Positions 54,943 to 63,859 of a stretch of 64,000 nucleotides of DNA are shown one piece after another. The translations under genes were made by a program, and so were the position numbers. This stretch comes from Cypionkella sp. (GTDB taxonomy: Bacteria > Pseudomonadota > Alphaproteobacteria > Rhodobacterales > Rhodobacteraceae). Within the stretch, counting starts at the first letter, position 1; each line of letters opens with the position of its first letter. The DNA lies in the NCBI RefSeq assembly GCF_030652235.1, contig NZ_JAUSBA010000070.1, positions 45,284 through 109,283 on the forward strand, given 5' to 3'. The notes under the pieces were generated by a model, which was not told the DNA's origin, made no database searches, and saw only the letters and a list, made by a program, of their open reading frames with translations.

Positions 54943-55670
54943 CAGGCTGGCTGGCCGTCGCGGGCCTTGGCCCCGGCGATGAGAACATGGTGACGCCCGA
55001 AGTCCGCACCGCTTTGGCTGAAGCCACCGATGTGATTGGCTATTTCCCCTATGTCGCCCGCGTCGCCCCGCGCCCCGGTCTGAACCTGCACGGATCGGAC
55101 AACCGGGTAGAGATTGACCGCGCCGATCATGCCCTGCGCTTGGCATCCGAGGGCGCGAAGGTGGTGATCGTCTCGTCGGGCGATCCTGGCGTGTTCGCCA
55201 TGGCGTCCGCGCTGTTTGAGGCGCTGGAAAAACGCCCCGACCTTCACCACCTCGATATCCGAATTCTCCCCGGTATCACCGCGATGCTCGCCGCCGCCGC
55301 CCATGCCGGCGCGCCGTTGGGCCATGACTTCTGTGCCATTAACCTATCCGATAACCTGAAACCGTGGCCGCTGGTGGAACACCGCCTGCGCCTCGCAGCC
55401 CAAGCCGATTTCGCCATGGGCTTTTACAACCCGCGCTCTGCCAGCCGCCCGCACCAATTCGCCCGCGCATTGGACATCTTGCGCGAAGAATGTGGCCCCG
55501 ACCGCCTGATCACCTTCGCCCGCGCCGTCAGCACCCCCGACGAACGCATCCAGACCGTGACACTGGCCGAGGCGACGCCAGAGATGGCCGACATGCGCAC
55601 CGTTGTGATCGTCGGCAATTCCGCGACACGCCGGGTTGGCCGTTTTGTCTACACGCCAAGGTCGGCATGA
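54939..55670 (+). CDS. cobJ: Precorrin-3B C17-methyltransferase
   Basis: The product is 243 aa. VAGLGPGDENMVTPE, SSGDPGVFAMAS and FYNPRSASRPHQF are diagnostic of CobJ/CbiH. It contracts the ring and methylates C17. The ATG at 54939 overlaps cobI by 4 bases. Its 3' end overlaps the convergent cobK stop by 22 bases. Confidence 0.95.
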   Translation: MTGWLAVAGLGPGDENMVTPEVRTALAEATDVIGYFPYVARVAPRPGLNLHGSDNRVEIDRADHALRLASEGAKVVIVSSGDPGVFAMASALFEALEKRPDLHHLDIRILPGITAMLAAAAHAGAPLGHDFCAINLSDNLKPWPLVEHRLRLAAQADFAMGFYNPRSASRPHQFARALDILREECGPDRLITFARAVSTPDERIQTVTLAEATPEMADMRTVVIVGNSATRRVGRFVYTPRSA

Positions 55671-56389
55671 GACAGCCAACCCATCACCTCCGGCACCGAT
55701 CCCACCACGCGCCGTGTGGGCAGGGTGGGGCGGTCGATCAGGATCACCGGCAGACCCAAAGCGCAGGCGGCGATCAGCTTGGCCTCGGCCCCCGTGCCGC
55801 CCGCATTCTTGGCGACGATATGGCTGATATTATGCTGTATAAGCAGCGCCCTATCACCCTCTGCCTCAAACGGCCCCCGCGCCAGAAGCACGGTGCAATC
55901 GGGCAAGGGCGGCGCATCGGGCGCATCGACCAGCCGCAGCAAATAGTGATGCGGTTTGGCGGCGAAGCCAGCCAAATTCTGCTTGCCGATCGCCAGAAAC
56001 ACCCGCGTCGGGGCGTCTGGCAAGGCTGCGACAGCCGCCTCCAGACTGTCCACATGCACCCAACGGTTGCCGATCCCCGCCACCCAAGGCGCGCGCTCCA
56101 GCCCCAGCAACGGCACTCCAGCCCGTGCACAAGCCTCTATCGCATTGCGGCTCATCTGGGCGGCAAAGGGATGCGTGGCGTCGATCACAGCGTCAATTCT
56201 CTCGGCGCGCAAATAGTCCACCAGCCCCGCCACGCCGCCAAAGCCGCCAACCCGCGTGGGCAGGGGTTGCGCCACCGGACTATCGGTGCGCCCGGCATAA
56301 GAAAACACCGCGTCCTTCCCCGCAGCTGCCAAAGCTTGCGCCAAAGCACTCGCCTCGGTGGTGCCGCCCAGCAGAAGGATGCGAGTCAT
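55649..56389 (-). CDS. cobK: Precorrin-6A reductase
   Basis: The product is 246 aa. MTRILLLGGTTEASALAQAL is the NADPH loop, and DAVIDATHPFAAQMSRNA is conserved. It reduces precorrin-6A to 6B before CobL. It is the only minus-strand gene inside the operon. Its ATG (56389) and the cobL ATG (56388) share the bases CATG, so the two start codons overlap face to face. An antisense effect on either gene is possible. Confidence 0.93.
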   Translation of the reverse strand: MTRILLLGGTTEASALAQALAAAGKDAVFSYAGRTDSPVAQPLPTRVGGFGGVAGLVDYLRAERIDAVIDATHPFAAQMSRNAIEACARAGVPLLGLERAPWVAGIGNRWVHVDSLEAAVAALPDAPTRVFLAIGKQNLAGFAAKPHHYLLRLVDAPDAPPLPDCTVLLARGPFEAEGDRALLIQHNISHIVAKNAGGTGAEAKLIAACALGLPVILIDRPTLPTRRVVGSVPEVMGWLSHADLGV

Positions 56390-57566
56390 GGGTAAGCCTT
56401 GGGTTGCGATCATCGGTTTGGGCGAGGATGGCTTGGCTGGCCTGTCAGATGCAAGCCGTGAAGCTTTGGCGCAGGCCGAAATCATCTTCGGCGGCCCGCG
56501 TCATTTGGCTTTGGTGGCGGCAGGCGACAGGGGCCGTGCTTGGCCGATCCCGTTTTCGATATGCCCGGTGCTGTCCTGCAAGGGGCAAAACGTGGCCATC
56601 CTCGCCTCGGGCGACCCGTTCTGGTTCGGCGCGGGCAGCAGTCTGACTGCGCACCTTGGCCGCGACGCATGGCAAGCCTTTCCCGCGCCGTCAACCTTCC
56701 AACGGACTGCGGCCCATCTCGGCTGGCGGATGGAGGAAATAACTTGCCACGGGTTGCACGCCGCGCCTTTTGCCCGCTTGCGCCCAGTGCTGACCAAAGG
56801 CCACCGTGCCATATGCTTGATGCGCGATGGCTACGCCCCGCAAGCCCTTGCCGCATGGCTGACCGACCAAGGCTTCGCCGCCGATCTGACCGTGCTGGAA
56901 GCCTTGGGCGGCCCAAACCAACGCGTGCGCAAAACCACCGCCGCAGCCTTTACCGTGACCCACATCCAATCCCCCGTTGCCGTCGCCATCGAGATCACTG
57001 CAGGCCTCGGCCTGTCCCGCGCCTCGGGCCTCGACGACAGCCTATTCGCCCATGACGGCCAGATCACCAAACGCCCGATCCGCGCGCTGACCCTGTCGGC
57101 CCTCGCCCCCCGCGCAGGCGAACTCTTGTGGGATATCGGAGCAGGGTCTGGTTCAATTTCGGTGGAATGGTGCTTGGCTGGAGGTCGTGCCTTGGCGTTT
57201 GAACTCCGCCCCGACCGCGCCATTAACATCCGCGCCAACGCCCTAAACTTCGGCCTAGACCACCGCCTGACCTGCTTTGAGGGTGCAGCATCCGAAACCC
57301 TCGCCACCCATCCAATCCCCGATGCGGTGTTCATCGGCGGTGGCGGCAACGCAGCGATGTACGATCAACTCTGGCACATCCTGCCCGAAGGTACGCGCCT
57401 CGTCGCCAATGGCGTCACCCTGGAAACTGAAAGCCTGCTGGCAGCGCAACACGCCCGACACGGTGGCACCCTCTTGCGCATCGAGTGCGCCCAAGCAGCC
57501 GCCCTAGGTCGGATGCGCGGCTGGGACGCTGCCCGTCCGGTCGTGCAATGGAGTGTCATCCGATGA
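56388..57566 (+). CDS. cobL: Precorrin-6Y C5,15-methyltransferase (decarboxylating)
   Basis: The product is 392 aa, a fusion of CbiE-type (residues about 1-200, IIGLGEDGLAGL, LASGDPFWFGAGS) and CbiT-type (about 215-390, WDIGAGSGSISVEW) domains. It methylates C5 and C15 and decarboxylates the acetate at C12. The ATG at 56388 has AAGGA upstream. Overlaps cobE by 4 bases. Confidence 0.95.
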   Translation: MGKPWVAIIGLGEDGLAGLSDASREALAQAEIIFGGPRHLALVAAGDRGRAWPIPFSICPVLSCKGQNVAILASGDPFWFGAGSSLTAHLGRDAWQAFPAPSTFQRTAAHLGWRMEEITCHGLHAAPFARLRPVLTKGHRAICLMRDGYAPQALAAWLTDQGFAADLTVLEALGGPNQRVRKTTAAAFTVTHIQSPVAVAIEITAGLGLSRASGLDDSLFAHDGQITKRPIRALTLSALAPRAGELLWDIGAGSGSISVEWCLAGGRALAFELRPDRAINIRANALNFGLDHRLTCFEGAASETLATHPIPDAVFIGGGGNAAMYDQLWHILPEGTRLVANGVTLETESLLAAQHARHGGTLLRIECAQAAALGRMRGWDAARPVVQWSVIR

Positions 57567-57928
57567 TCGTCGCAGGCATAGGCTTTCGCAAAGATGCCGG
57601 GATCGACAGCCTGCGCGATGCCCTGCGCGCTGCAGGGGGCGAAAAGACGCAGGCCCTTGCTACAGCCAAGGACAAAGCTGACTCCCCTGTCATCCAAGCC
57701 CTTGCCGCTGAAATGGCCCTGCCTCTGCACGCAGTGCCCTTGGAAAGCCTGCAAAGCCAGGTCACAGTCACCCAATCCGCCCGAATCCAAGCTCGCTACG
57801 GCACCGGCAGCCTTGCCGAAGCCGCAGCGCTTGCCGCCGCTGGCCCCGGCGCGCGGCTTTTGGGCCCCCGCGCTACATCCCAAGACGGCAAGGCCACCGC
57901 AGCCCTTGCCGAAAGGAGCATCCCATGA
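57563..57928 (+). CDS. cobE: CobE/CbiG C-terminal-like cobalamin protein
   Basis: The product is 121 aa. [17 protein letters not shown] begins the CbiG C-terminal-type fold, and [13 protein letters not shown] is near the end. CobE is required for B12 synthesis in P. denitrificans, but its step is unclear. It sits between cobL and cobM with 4-base overlaps on both sides. Confidence 0.85.
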   Translation: MIVAGIGFRKDAGIDSLRDALRAAGGEKTQALATAKDKADSPVIQALAAEMALPLHAVPLESLQSQVTVTQSARIQARYGTGSLAEAAALAAAGPGARLLGPRATSQDGKATAALAERSIP

Positions 57929-58707
57929 CCATCCATTTCATCGGCGCAGGCCCCGGCGCACCCGATCTGATTACCCTGCGCGGGCGTGATCTGATCGCCT
58001 CCAGCCCGGTCTGCCTTTATGCGGGTTCCTTGGTGCCGCAAGCGCTGCTGGCGCATTGTCCGCCCGGTGCCAAGATCATCAACACCGCCCCCTTGTCGCT
58101 GGACGAGATCATCGCCGAACTCGCAGCCGCCCATGCACTTGGCCAAGACGTCGCCCGCCTGCATTCCGGCGATCTGTCGGTGTGGTCGGCGATGGGCGAG
58201 CAACTTCGCCGCCTGCGGGCCTTGAATATCCCGTATGATGTAACCCCCGGCGTGCCCTCCTTCGCTGCCGCCGCTGCTGCTTTGGCGACCGAATTAACCC
58301 TGCCGGGCCTGACGCAATCCGTCGTCCTTACCCGCACCTCTGGCCGTGCCACCGCGATGCCCGAAAAAGAAAGCTTGCACGCCTTCGCCGCCACCGGGGC
58401 TACCCTTGCCATCCACCTGTCCGTGCATGTGCTTGAAAAGGTTGTCGCAGACCTCACCCCCCACTACGGCCCTGATTGCCCTGTCGCTGTGGTCTGGCGC
58501 GCGAGTTGGCCGGATGAGCGGATCGTTCGCGCCACCCTCGCCACCCTGCAAACCGCCATCGGTGCCGAGATGGAGCGCACGGCCCTGATCCTCGTCGGCC
58601 CAGCCCTCGCCGCCGAAGGATTTGAGGAAAGCCGTCTTTATGCCGGTGACTACGACCGCCGTTTCCGTCCCGTTGGCACTGAACCGCGCTTCCCGGACGC
58701 CAAATGA
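57925..58707 (+). CDS. cobM: Precorrin-4 C11-methyltransferase
   Basis: The product is 260 aa. [16 protein letters not shown] and [15 protein letters not shown] are typical of CobM. It methylates C11 of precorrin-4. A strong GAAAGGAG lies ahead of the ATG. Overlaps cobB by 4 bases. Confidence 0.96.
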   Translation: MTIHFIGAGPGAPDLITLRGRDLIASSPVCLYAGSLVPQALLAHCPPGAKIINTAPLSLDEIIAELAAAHALGQDVARLHSGDLSVWSAMGEQLRRLRALNIPYDVTPGVPSFAAAAAALATELTLPGLTQSVVLTRTSGRATAMPEKESLHAFAATGATLAIHLSVHVLEKVVADLTPHYGPDCPVAVVWRASWPDERIVRATLATLQTAIGAEMERTALILVGPALAAEGFEESRLYAGDYDRRFRPVGTEPRFPDAK

Positions 58708-60041
58708 CCCCTCCCAACCTTAACATTCCCGGCCTCCTCATTTCCGCCCCCGCCTCGGGCACCGGCAAGACCACGCTGATGCTGGGTCTGCTCGCCGCCT
58801 TCCGCGCGCAGGGATTGAACGTACAGCCGTTCAAATCCGGTCCTGACTACATCGACCCCGCCTTCCATGCCGCAGCCTCGGGCCGCGCTTCGGTCAATCT
58901 GGACAGTTGGGCCATGACCCCGGCGCGGATCGCAGGGCTGTCTTCGGTAGCGGCAGATGCCGATTTGATCTTGGCGGAAGGCTCGATGGGCCTGTTCGAC
59001 GGCGTCGCCAAACCGGGGGAATTTGGCTCAGGGGCCAGCGCCGATATTGCGATGATGATGGGTTGGCCGGTGGTTCTGGTGCTGGATGTTTCCGGCCAAG
59101 CCCAATCTGCCGCCGCCGTCGCCAAGGGCTTCCAACTGCTCCGCCCCGACATGCCTTTCGCCGGGGTCGTCTTAAACCGCGTCGCCTCGCCCCGCCACGA
59201 AGCCTTGGTGCGCGCAGGGATGGCGGCGGCGGGTATCGCGGTGCTTGGAGCGCTGCCGCGTCGCGCCTCAATCGCTCTGCCCGAGCGTCATTTGGGCCTC
59301 GTGCAAGCCGAGGAGCAACCGCATCTACAGGCCCTGCTGGCCGAGACCGGGGCGTTCATTGCCGAACACCTGAACCTCGACACCCTGCGCGCCGCAGCCC
59401 GTGGCCATCTGCGCTTCCAACCGCCACTGAAAATCACTCCTCCGGCCAATCGCATCGCCCTTGCGCGAGACGCCGCGTTTTCCTTCGTCTACCCGCATCT
59501 TCTAGCGGGATGGCGCGCGGCCGGGGCCACGATCTTGCCATTCTCACCGCTGCAAGACGAGGCCCCAGATCCGACAGCCGAGACTTGCTGGCTGCCCGGT
59601 GGCTACCCCGAGCTTCACGCCGGAAAACTTGCCGCCAACGCGCATTTTCGACAGTCCCTGCAAGCCTTCGCCCAGACCAAACCAGTGCATGGCGAGTGCG
59701 GCGGCTATATGGCGATGGGCGCGGGACTGCTGGATGCGCAGGGCCAACGCCATGAGATGGCAGGGCTGTTGGGGCTAGAGACCAGCTTTGCCAAGCGCCG
59801 GATGCATCTGGGCTACCGCTTGGCCGAAACCCACGCGCCGCTGGCTGGCCATCCGGCCCACACCCGCCTGCGCGGCCATGAATTTCACTATGCCACCATC
59901 CTTGCCCAGCCCGACACAGCCCTTGCGCATGTCATCGATGCAACCGATACGGTTGTGCCGGAAACTGGCTCGCTCCGCATCCAAGCGGGTGGCGGCCAAT
60001 CTTCGGGCACCTTCTTCCATTTGATCGCAGAGGCGACATGA
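58704..60041 (+). CDS. cobB: Cobyrinic (hydrogenobyrinic) acid a,c-diamide synthase
   Basis: The product is 445 aa. [17 protein letters not shown] is the P-loop near residue 15, and the glutaminase Cys is in [11 protein letters not shown]. It amidates the a and c carboxylates before cobalt insertion. Overlaps cobA by 4 bases. Confidence 0.95.
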   Translation: MTPPNLNIPGLLISAPASGTGKTTLMLGLLAAFRAQGLNVQPFKSGPDYIDPAFHAAASGRASVNLDSWAMTPARIAGLSSVAADADLILAEGSMGLFDGVAKPGEFGSGASADIAMMMGWPVVLVLDVSGQAQSAAAVAKGFQLLRPDMPFAGVVLNRVASPRHEALVRAGMAAAGIAVLGALPRRASIALPERHLGLVQAEEQPHLQALLAETGAFIAEHLNLDTLRAAARGHLRFQPPLKITPPANRIALARDAAFSFVYPHLLAGWRAAGATILPFSPLQDEAPDPTAETCWLPGGYPELHAGKLAANAHFRQSLQAFAQTKPVHGECGGYMAMGAGLLDAQGQRHEMAGLLGLETSFAKRRMHLGYRLAETHAPLAGHPAHTRLRGHEFHYATILAQPDTALAHVIDATDTVVPETGSLRIQAGGGQSSGTFFHLIAEAT

Positions 60042-60760
60042 CTGGCTTTGTTTCCTTCGTTTCTTCCGGGCCCGGCGACCCGGAGCTTTTGACGGTCAAG
60101 GCCGTACAACGGCTGCAAGCGGCTGAGGTGGTGTTGTTTGACGACCTGTCCTCTGGCCCGATCCTTGGCCATGCCACGCAAGCCGATCTGATCGCAGTGG
60201 GCAAACGGGCAGGGCGACCCTCGCCGAAACAAGATCACGTCAGTCGCCTGCTGGTCGATCACGCCTTGGCGGGCCAACGGGTTGTGCGGCTGAAATCTGG
60301 CGATTGCGGCATGTTCGGGCGGCTGGAGGAGGAAATTGTAGCCCTGCAAGCCGCTGGCATCGCTTACGAAATTATCCCGGGGGTTACGTCTGCCTCTGCC
60401 GCCGCCGCCGCCGCGGGCATCCCGTTGACCCGCCGCCTCACGGCGCGGCGCGTGCAGTTCATCACCGGGGCGGATGTGACCGGAAGCCTGCCGGAAAGCA
60501 CCAACATGGCCGCGCTCGCCGACCCCCTCGCCACCACCGTGGTCTACATGGGCCGCCGCACCTTCGCGGGTCTCGCCGCTCGGCTCATCGCCCACGGCCT
60601 GCCCGCCGACACGCCCGCGCTGTTGGCCGAAGCCGTCTCTACCCCCGATCAACAGATCACCCGCCACACCATCGCCAGCCTTGCGACCCATCTGCAAGCA
60701 GCAACCAGCGCGCACCCGGCTCTGATCTTCTACGGCCCGCTGGCCGAGTTTCCGGCGTGA
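60038..60760 (+). CDS. cobA: Uroporphyrinogen-III C-methyltransferase
   Basis: The product is 240 aa. The SAM loop is VSSGPGDPELLTVKAV. The second conserved block reads VRLKSGDCGMFGR, where most SUMT enzymes have GGDPFVFGR, so it is a slightly diverged branch. The ATMG-type region is VVYMGRRTF. It makes precorrin-2. Overlaps the last DUF1636 gene by 4 bases (GTGA). Confidence 0.93.
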   Translation: MTGFVSFVSSGPGDPELLTVKAVQRLQAAEVVLFDDLSSGPILGHATQADLIAVGKRAGRPSPKQDHVSRLLVDHALAGQRVVRLKSGDCGMFGRLEEEIVALQAAGIAYEIIPGVTSASAAAAAAGIPLTRRLTARRVQFITGADVTGSLPESTNMAALADPLATTVVYMGRRTFAGLAARLIAHGLPADTPALLAEAVSTPDQQITRHTIASLATHLQAATSAHPALIFYGPLAEFPA

Positions 60761-61065
60761 GGCTTTACGTCTGCACATTGTGCCAGTTGGGCCGCGAGGG
60801 CTTTGCGAACACCCTGCGCGACGCCATGTCCTCCGCCGTAGAAGTGCTTGAAATCGAATGCATGTCTGGCTGTGCTCGCGACCAAACCATAGCCTTCCGT
60901 GCTGACGGTAAAACCGCCTATCTGTTTGGCGACATCACCGCCGATGACCTGCCCGAGCTTGAAAATTTCGCCCGACTCTATGCCGCGTCGCTGGACGGTA
61001 ATTTCCCCGACGCCCGTGTGCTGGGAAATCTGCGCAGCAAGGCCATCGCCCGCATCCCGGCTTAA
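60757..61065 (+). CDS. DUF1636 protein, candidate [2Fe-2S] ferredoxin-like, copy 2
   Basis: The product is 102 aa from a GTG overlapping the cobA stop. Cysteines are LYVCTLCQLG (CxxC) and IECMSGCARDQ (CxxxC), the same layout as copy 1 at 47792. Both proteins end with SxARIP. It closes the long cob operon just before the second riboswitch. The function is unknown. The paired copies at both ends suggest a role in the pathway rather than chance neighbours. Confidence 0.75.
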   Translation: MRLYVCTLCQLGREGFANTLRDAMSSAVEVLEIECMSGCARDQTIAFRADGKTAYLFGDITADDLPELENFARLYAASLDGNFPDARVLGNLRSKAIARIPA

Positions 61066-61164
61066 GATTATTCGCCCACAGTGTCGGCGATGTGCCTTCA
61101 AAAGCCGCATTTCCGCTTGACCCAAACCCGGCCTTAGGTGACTGATGGTGCTGCATGGTGTTCT

Positions 61165-61348
61165 GAAAAACGCAAAGCGTCTGGACTGAAACGAGAATGA
61201 GGAATGGGTGGACCAATCGGCACCCCAAGCCTCAGCCGCCCCCGCGACTGTATGCGGTGAGCGGCCCCTCAAAATCCACTGGCCTTCTTAGGGCTGGGAA
61301 GGGGAGGGGTCGCTACGACCCGCGAGCCAGGAGACCGGCCGTGCAAAG
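61165..61348 (+). ncRNA. Second cobalamin riboswitch (ends approximate)
   Basis: The core pieces are CAGCCGCCCCCGCGACTGTA, CCACTGG, GGGAAGGGG and CGAGCCAGGAGACCGGCC. The 5' helix is not clear, so the start is approximate. It lies about 40 bases ahead of cbtB and would control cobalt uptake and probably cobF. Confidence 0.9.
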
Positions 61349-61388
61349 AAACACGAAAACCGTCGGGTGTGACGGTATGGAGACTATG

Positions 61389-61556
61389 ATGACCACAAAG
61401 ACCCTCGCTTCCAGCAAAGCAACCGCGCTGATGTCGGTGCTGTTTGTTGCTATGATTGGCGCTGCGACCGTATTTCTGACCGGTTTTGCCCATTCGCAGG
61501 CCCTGCATGACGCAGCACATGATGTGCGTCACGCCTCTGGCTTCCCCTGCCACTGA
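61389..61556 (+). CDS. cbtB: CbtB, small cobalt transporter subunit
   Basis: The product is 55 aa with one membrane helix (about 13-33) and the C-terminal metal motif HDVRHASGFPCH that defines CbtB. The ATG at 61389 has GGAG six bases upstream; two earlier in-frame ATGs (61377, 61386) are possible. It works with CbtA, 4 bases downstream, in cobalt uptake. Confidence 0.92.
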   Translation: MTTKTLASSKATALMSVLFVAMIGAATVFLTGFAHSQALHDAAHDVRHASGFPCH

Positions 61557-61560
61557 TCTG

Positions 61561-62340
61561 ATGATCAAACATATGCTGACCAGCGCGGTGTTCGCTGGTT
61601 TTGCGGCAGGCCTGCTCGCAGCCTTGTTGCATTTCGCATTCGTACAGAAGCTGATCCTTCTGGGTGAAGGCTATGAAACCGGCGTATTGGTGCATTTCAA
61701 CGGGGTCGCCACGTCGGGTTCCTTGAATGGTCACGATCACACCGCCATATCTGTGGCAGATGCAGCGGCTCCGGCCACTACCGAAGCGGCCACCGCAACT
61801 CAAGCTGACGGCCATTCGCATGAGCATGAAGCGGTCGAAGAAGGCAGCGCACTCACGCGCAACGCTTGGACCAGCCTGTTCTTCGGCGCCGGGTATGTTG
61901 GCTATGCCCTTCTTCTGGTGGCAGGGTATGGACTTGCCGAAGCGTTCGGCAAACGTGTGACTTTGCGCGAAGGTCTGCTTTGGGGCATCGCGGGCTACGC
62001 CGCCCTTCAACTCGCCCCGGCAATGGGGTTAGAGCCTGAACTACCCGGAACCATGGCCGCTGATCTGACCGCGCGGCAGATCTGGTGGCTTGGCACTGCG
62101 ATCTGCACGGCTGGTGGATTGGGCCTTTTGGGCTACGGCAAGGGTGTGGCTTCGGTGATCGGCGCGGTCCTGCTGCTGGCAATTCCGCATGTGATAGGCG
62201 CGCCCGAATTGGACAGCTATTCCGGCGTCGCTCCGCCCGAACTGGCCTCAGCCTTCGCGGCGCGCTCGCTGGCTGTGGGACTGATCGTGTGGTCGGCCTT
62301 GGGCGCGCTTTCGGGCTGGTTCTGGTCGCGCCCACAGTAA
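61561..62340 (+). CDS. cbtA: CbtA, cobalt transporter membrane subunit
   Basis: The product is 259 aa with about five membrane helices. A His-rich loop (GHDHT and GHSHEHE) lies between helices 1 and 2, at about residues 57-90, a likely metal sensor. APAMGLEPELPGTMAADL is typical of CbtA. Starts 4 bases after cbtB. Confidence 0.93.
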   Translation: MIKHMLTSAVFAGFAAGLLAALLHFAFVQKLILLGEGYETGVLVHFNGVATSGSLNGHDHTAISVADAAAPATTEAATATQADGHSHEHEAVEEGSALTRNAWTSLFFGAGYVGYALLLVAGYGLAEAFGKRVTLREGLLWGIAGYAALQLAPAMGLEPELPGTMAADLTARQIWWLGTAICTAGGLGLLGYGKGVASVIGAVLLLAIPHVIGAPELDSYSGVAPPELASAFAARSLAVGLIVWSALGALSGWFWSRPQ

Positions 62341-62418
62341 GACACTGAAGATCAACGCGCGCCGATCCTTGTGGTTGGCGCGCGTTTTGCTGCTGATAGG
62401 GCAGTTACAGGAGGCCCC

Positions 62419-63153
62419 ATGTTTGATCTCACCCTCATCGGCATTGGTACGGGAAATCCCGATCATCTCACCCTGCAAGCCATCAAGGCGATCAACGCCG
62501 CCGATCTGATCTTGATCCCGCGCAAGGGCGAGGGGAAGGCGGATCTGGCCGAGCTGCGCCTCGCGATCTGTCGCGATGTGCTGACCAATCCTGCGACGCG
62601 GATTGTCGAGTTTGACCTGCCGGTGCGGGACGAAAGCATCGCCGATTATAAAGCGCGGGTGGAGGATTGGCACGACCGGATCGCGGGCGTTTGGAGGGGC
62701 GCGATTGGCGGAGCTTTGAGGGTCGCGTTGCTGGTCTGGGGCGACCCCGCGCTCTATGATTCCACGCTGAGGATTGCGGCGCGGTTGGTGCCTGCCAAGC
62801 GGGTGCATGTGGTGCCGGGGGTGACGTCTATTCATGCCCTGACGGCGGCGCATGGGATCGCTTTGAATGAGATCGGCGCGCCGTTTATCGTGATGACCGG
62901 GAGAAGGCTGCGGGAGGAGGGGTTTCCTTTGGGCGTCGATACGGCGGTGGTGATGTTGGATGGGGAGTGTTCATTTCAGAATATCGACCCGGCAGGGGTG
63001 AGCATTTGGTGGGGGGGGTATGTGGGGATGGCTGAGGAGATTATTGTTGAGGGCAAGCTCGCCGAGGTGGGGGCGCGGATTGTGAAGCTGCGGGCTGAGG
63101 CGCGGGCGGCGCATGGGTGGATTATGGATATCTATCTGCTGCGGCGGGGGTAG
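62419..63153 (+). CDS. cobF: Precorrin-6A synthase (deacetylating)
   Basis: The product is 244 aa. LIGIGTGNPDHLTLQA and VWGDPALYDSTLRIA are CobF signatures. It removes acetate and methylates C1, an aerobic-pathway step. The ATG at 62419 follows CAGGAGG. It is 78 bases after cbtA and probably part of the same riboswitch-controlled transcript. Confidence 0.95.
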   Translation: MFDLTLIGIGTGNPDHLTLQAIKAINAADLILIPRKGEGKADLAELRLAICRDVLTNPATRIVEFDLPVRDESIADYKARVEDWHDRIAGVWRGAIGGALRVALLVWGDPALYDSTLRIAARLVPAKRVHVVPGVTSIHALTAAHGIALNEIGAPFIVMTGRRLREEGFPLGVDTAVVMLDGECSFQNIDPAGVSIWWGGYVGMAEEIIVEGKLAEVGARIVKLRAEARAAHGWIMDIYLLRRG

Positions 63154-63160
63154 TTGAGGT

Positions 63161-63177
63161 GGTCCCGAGTTGGGACC
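63161..63177 (+). terminator. Terminator after cobF, GGTCCCGAGTTGGGACC
   Basis: A 7-bp stem followed by GTTTTTGGGG, 7 bases after the cobF stop. The same 17-base string is found at 11599. Confidence 0.65.
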
Positions 63178-63243
63178 GTTTTTGGGGTGTTTGTTTTCAA
63201 AGGGTTGCGAAGCCAGTTTAAGGGTTTGTTAAGGTTTAGGGCT

Positions 63244-63262
63244 GGTGGGGTGTAACCCCACC
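63244..63262. repeat. GGTGGGGT-GTA-ACCCCACC hairpin
   Basis: An 8-bp stem of the same family as 15480 and 31391, followed by CTAC. It directly abuts the brnA stop and may terminate it. Confidence 0.65.
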
Positions 63263-63538
63263 CTACAGGCCCAACGCCTTGCGCAGCGCCGCGTTGGCGC
63301 GGGTTTGCCAGCCTTTGCCACCTTGTTTCAGGTTTGCCAGCACATCGGGGTCAAGGTAGAGCGTGACGCGCTGTTTTTTGTCAGCCTCGGCCAGTGGCGG
63401 GCGACCGAGTTTGCCGTGGTGTTGCAGGACAGCGACGAGTTCGGGGAAGGCCCAGACGGGCTTGGCGCGGGCGAAGGTTTCCGCTGTCCATTCCGGGTTT
63501 TCTTCGTCTGGTTCGGATTCTCTTAGCGATTTGCCCAT
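63263..63538 (-). CDS. brnA: BrnA-family antitoxin
   Basis: The product is 91 aa. DADKKQRVTLYLDPDVL-type C-terminal strand-helix (ADKKQRVTLYLDPDVLANLK) is the ribbon-helix-helix of BrnA, preceded by ETFARAKPVWAF. It neutralises BrnT and represses the operon. Starts 16 bases inside brnT, the usual order toxin first. Confidence 0.85.
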   Translation of the reverse strand: MGKSLRESEPDEENPEWTAETFARAKPVWAFPELVAVLQHHGKLGRPPLAEADKKQRVTLYLDPDVLANLKQGGKGWQTRANAALRKALGL

Positions 63539-63723
63539 GCCCGTTTCTCTCTTTCATTCGCCTTTCGCAGGCTGATCAGCCGAAATCTTTCACCGCGCGT
63601 GGTAAAGATCACGATGAACAACCGCCCGTCAATCATCCCAGTCGCCTTAAATCGTGCCTCGCCATAGTCGCGCCTGTCGTCTGGGTCGATCACCGCCGTA
63701 TCCAGATCAAAGTCACGGACCAT
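63523..63723 (-). CDS. brnT: BrnT-like toxin, start codon lost or shortened
   Basis: From the first available ATG (63723) the product is 66 aa with VIDPDDRRDYGEARFKATG and ERFRLISLRKANEREK, the core of the BrnT RNase-like toxin. Upstream in the same frame, to 63783, codons still read WDWDEPKRQATLLLRGLDFA, the expected BrnT N-terminus. The codon before that is ATA and the next is a stop, so no normal start exists for the full form. The toxin may be inactive, or may start at ATA. Confidence 0.7.
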   Translation of the reverse strand: MVRDFDLDTAVIDPDDRRDYGEARFKATGMIDGRLFIVIFTTRGERFRLISLRKANEREKRAWANR

Positions 63724-63786
63724 AGCAAAATCCAGCCCCCGAAGCAGCAGCGTCGCTTGGCGTTTCGGCTCGTCCCAGTCCCATAT
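63724..63786 (-). other. Missing 5' coding end of brnT
   Basis: The frame reads ATA then WDWDEPKRQATLLLRGLDFA into the brnT ATG at 63723. A single G-to-A change (ATG to ATA at 63784-63786) would explain the loss. The out-of-frame ATG next to it starts an unrelated frame. Confidence 0.6.
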
Positions 63787-63789
63787 TTA

Positions 63790-63797
63790 TATGCATA
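63790..63797. promoter_or_regulatory. Palindrome TATGCATA near the brnTA promoter
   Basis: A perfect 8-base dyad in A/T-rich DNA just upstream of the toxin. It may be the BrnA operator or part of the -10 region. Confidence 0.3.
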
Positions 63798-63859
63798 CAT
63801 TAAGGGGAAATGCAAGGGTGAGGAGAGGGGAGGGATGGTTAAGGAAGGGTGAAGGTAGG

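Noticed and set aside
60290..60330. Damaged cobA because of the non-standard KSGDCGMFGR block
   Set aside because: The frame is intact and the rest of the SUMT signatures are present; this looks like a subfamily variant.
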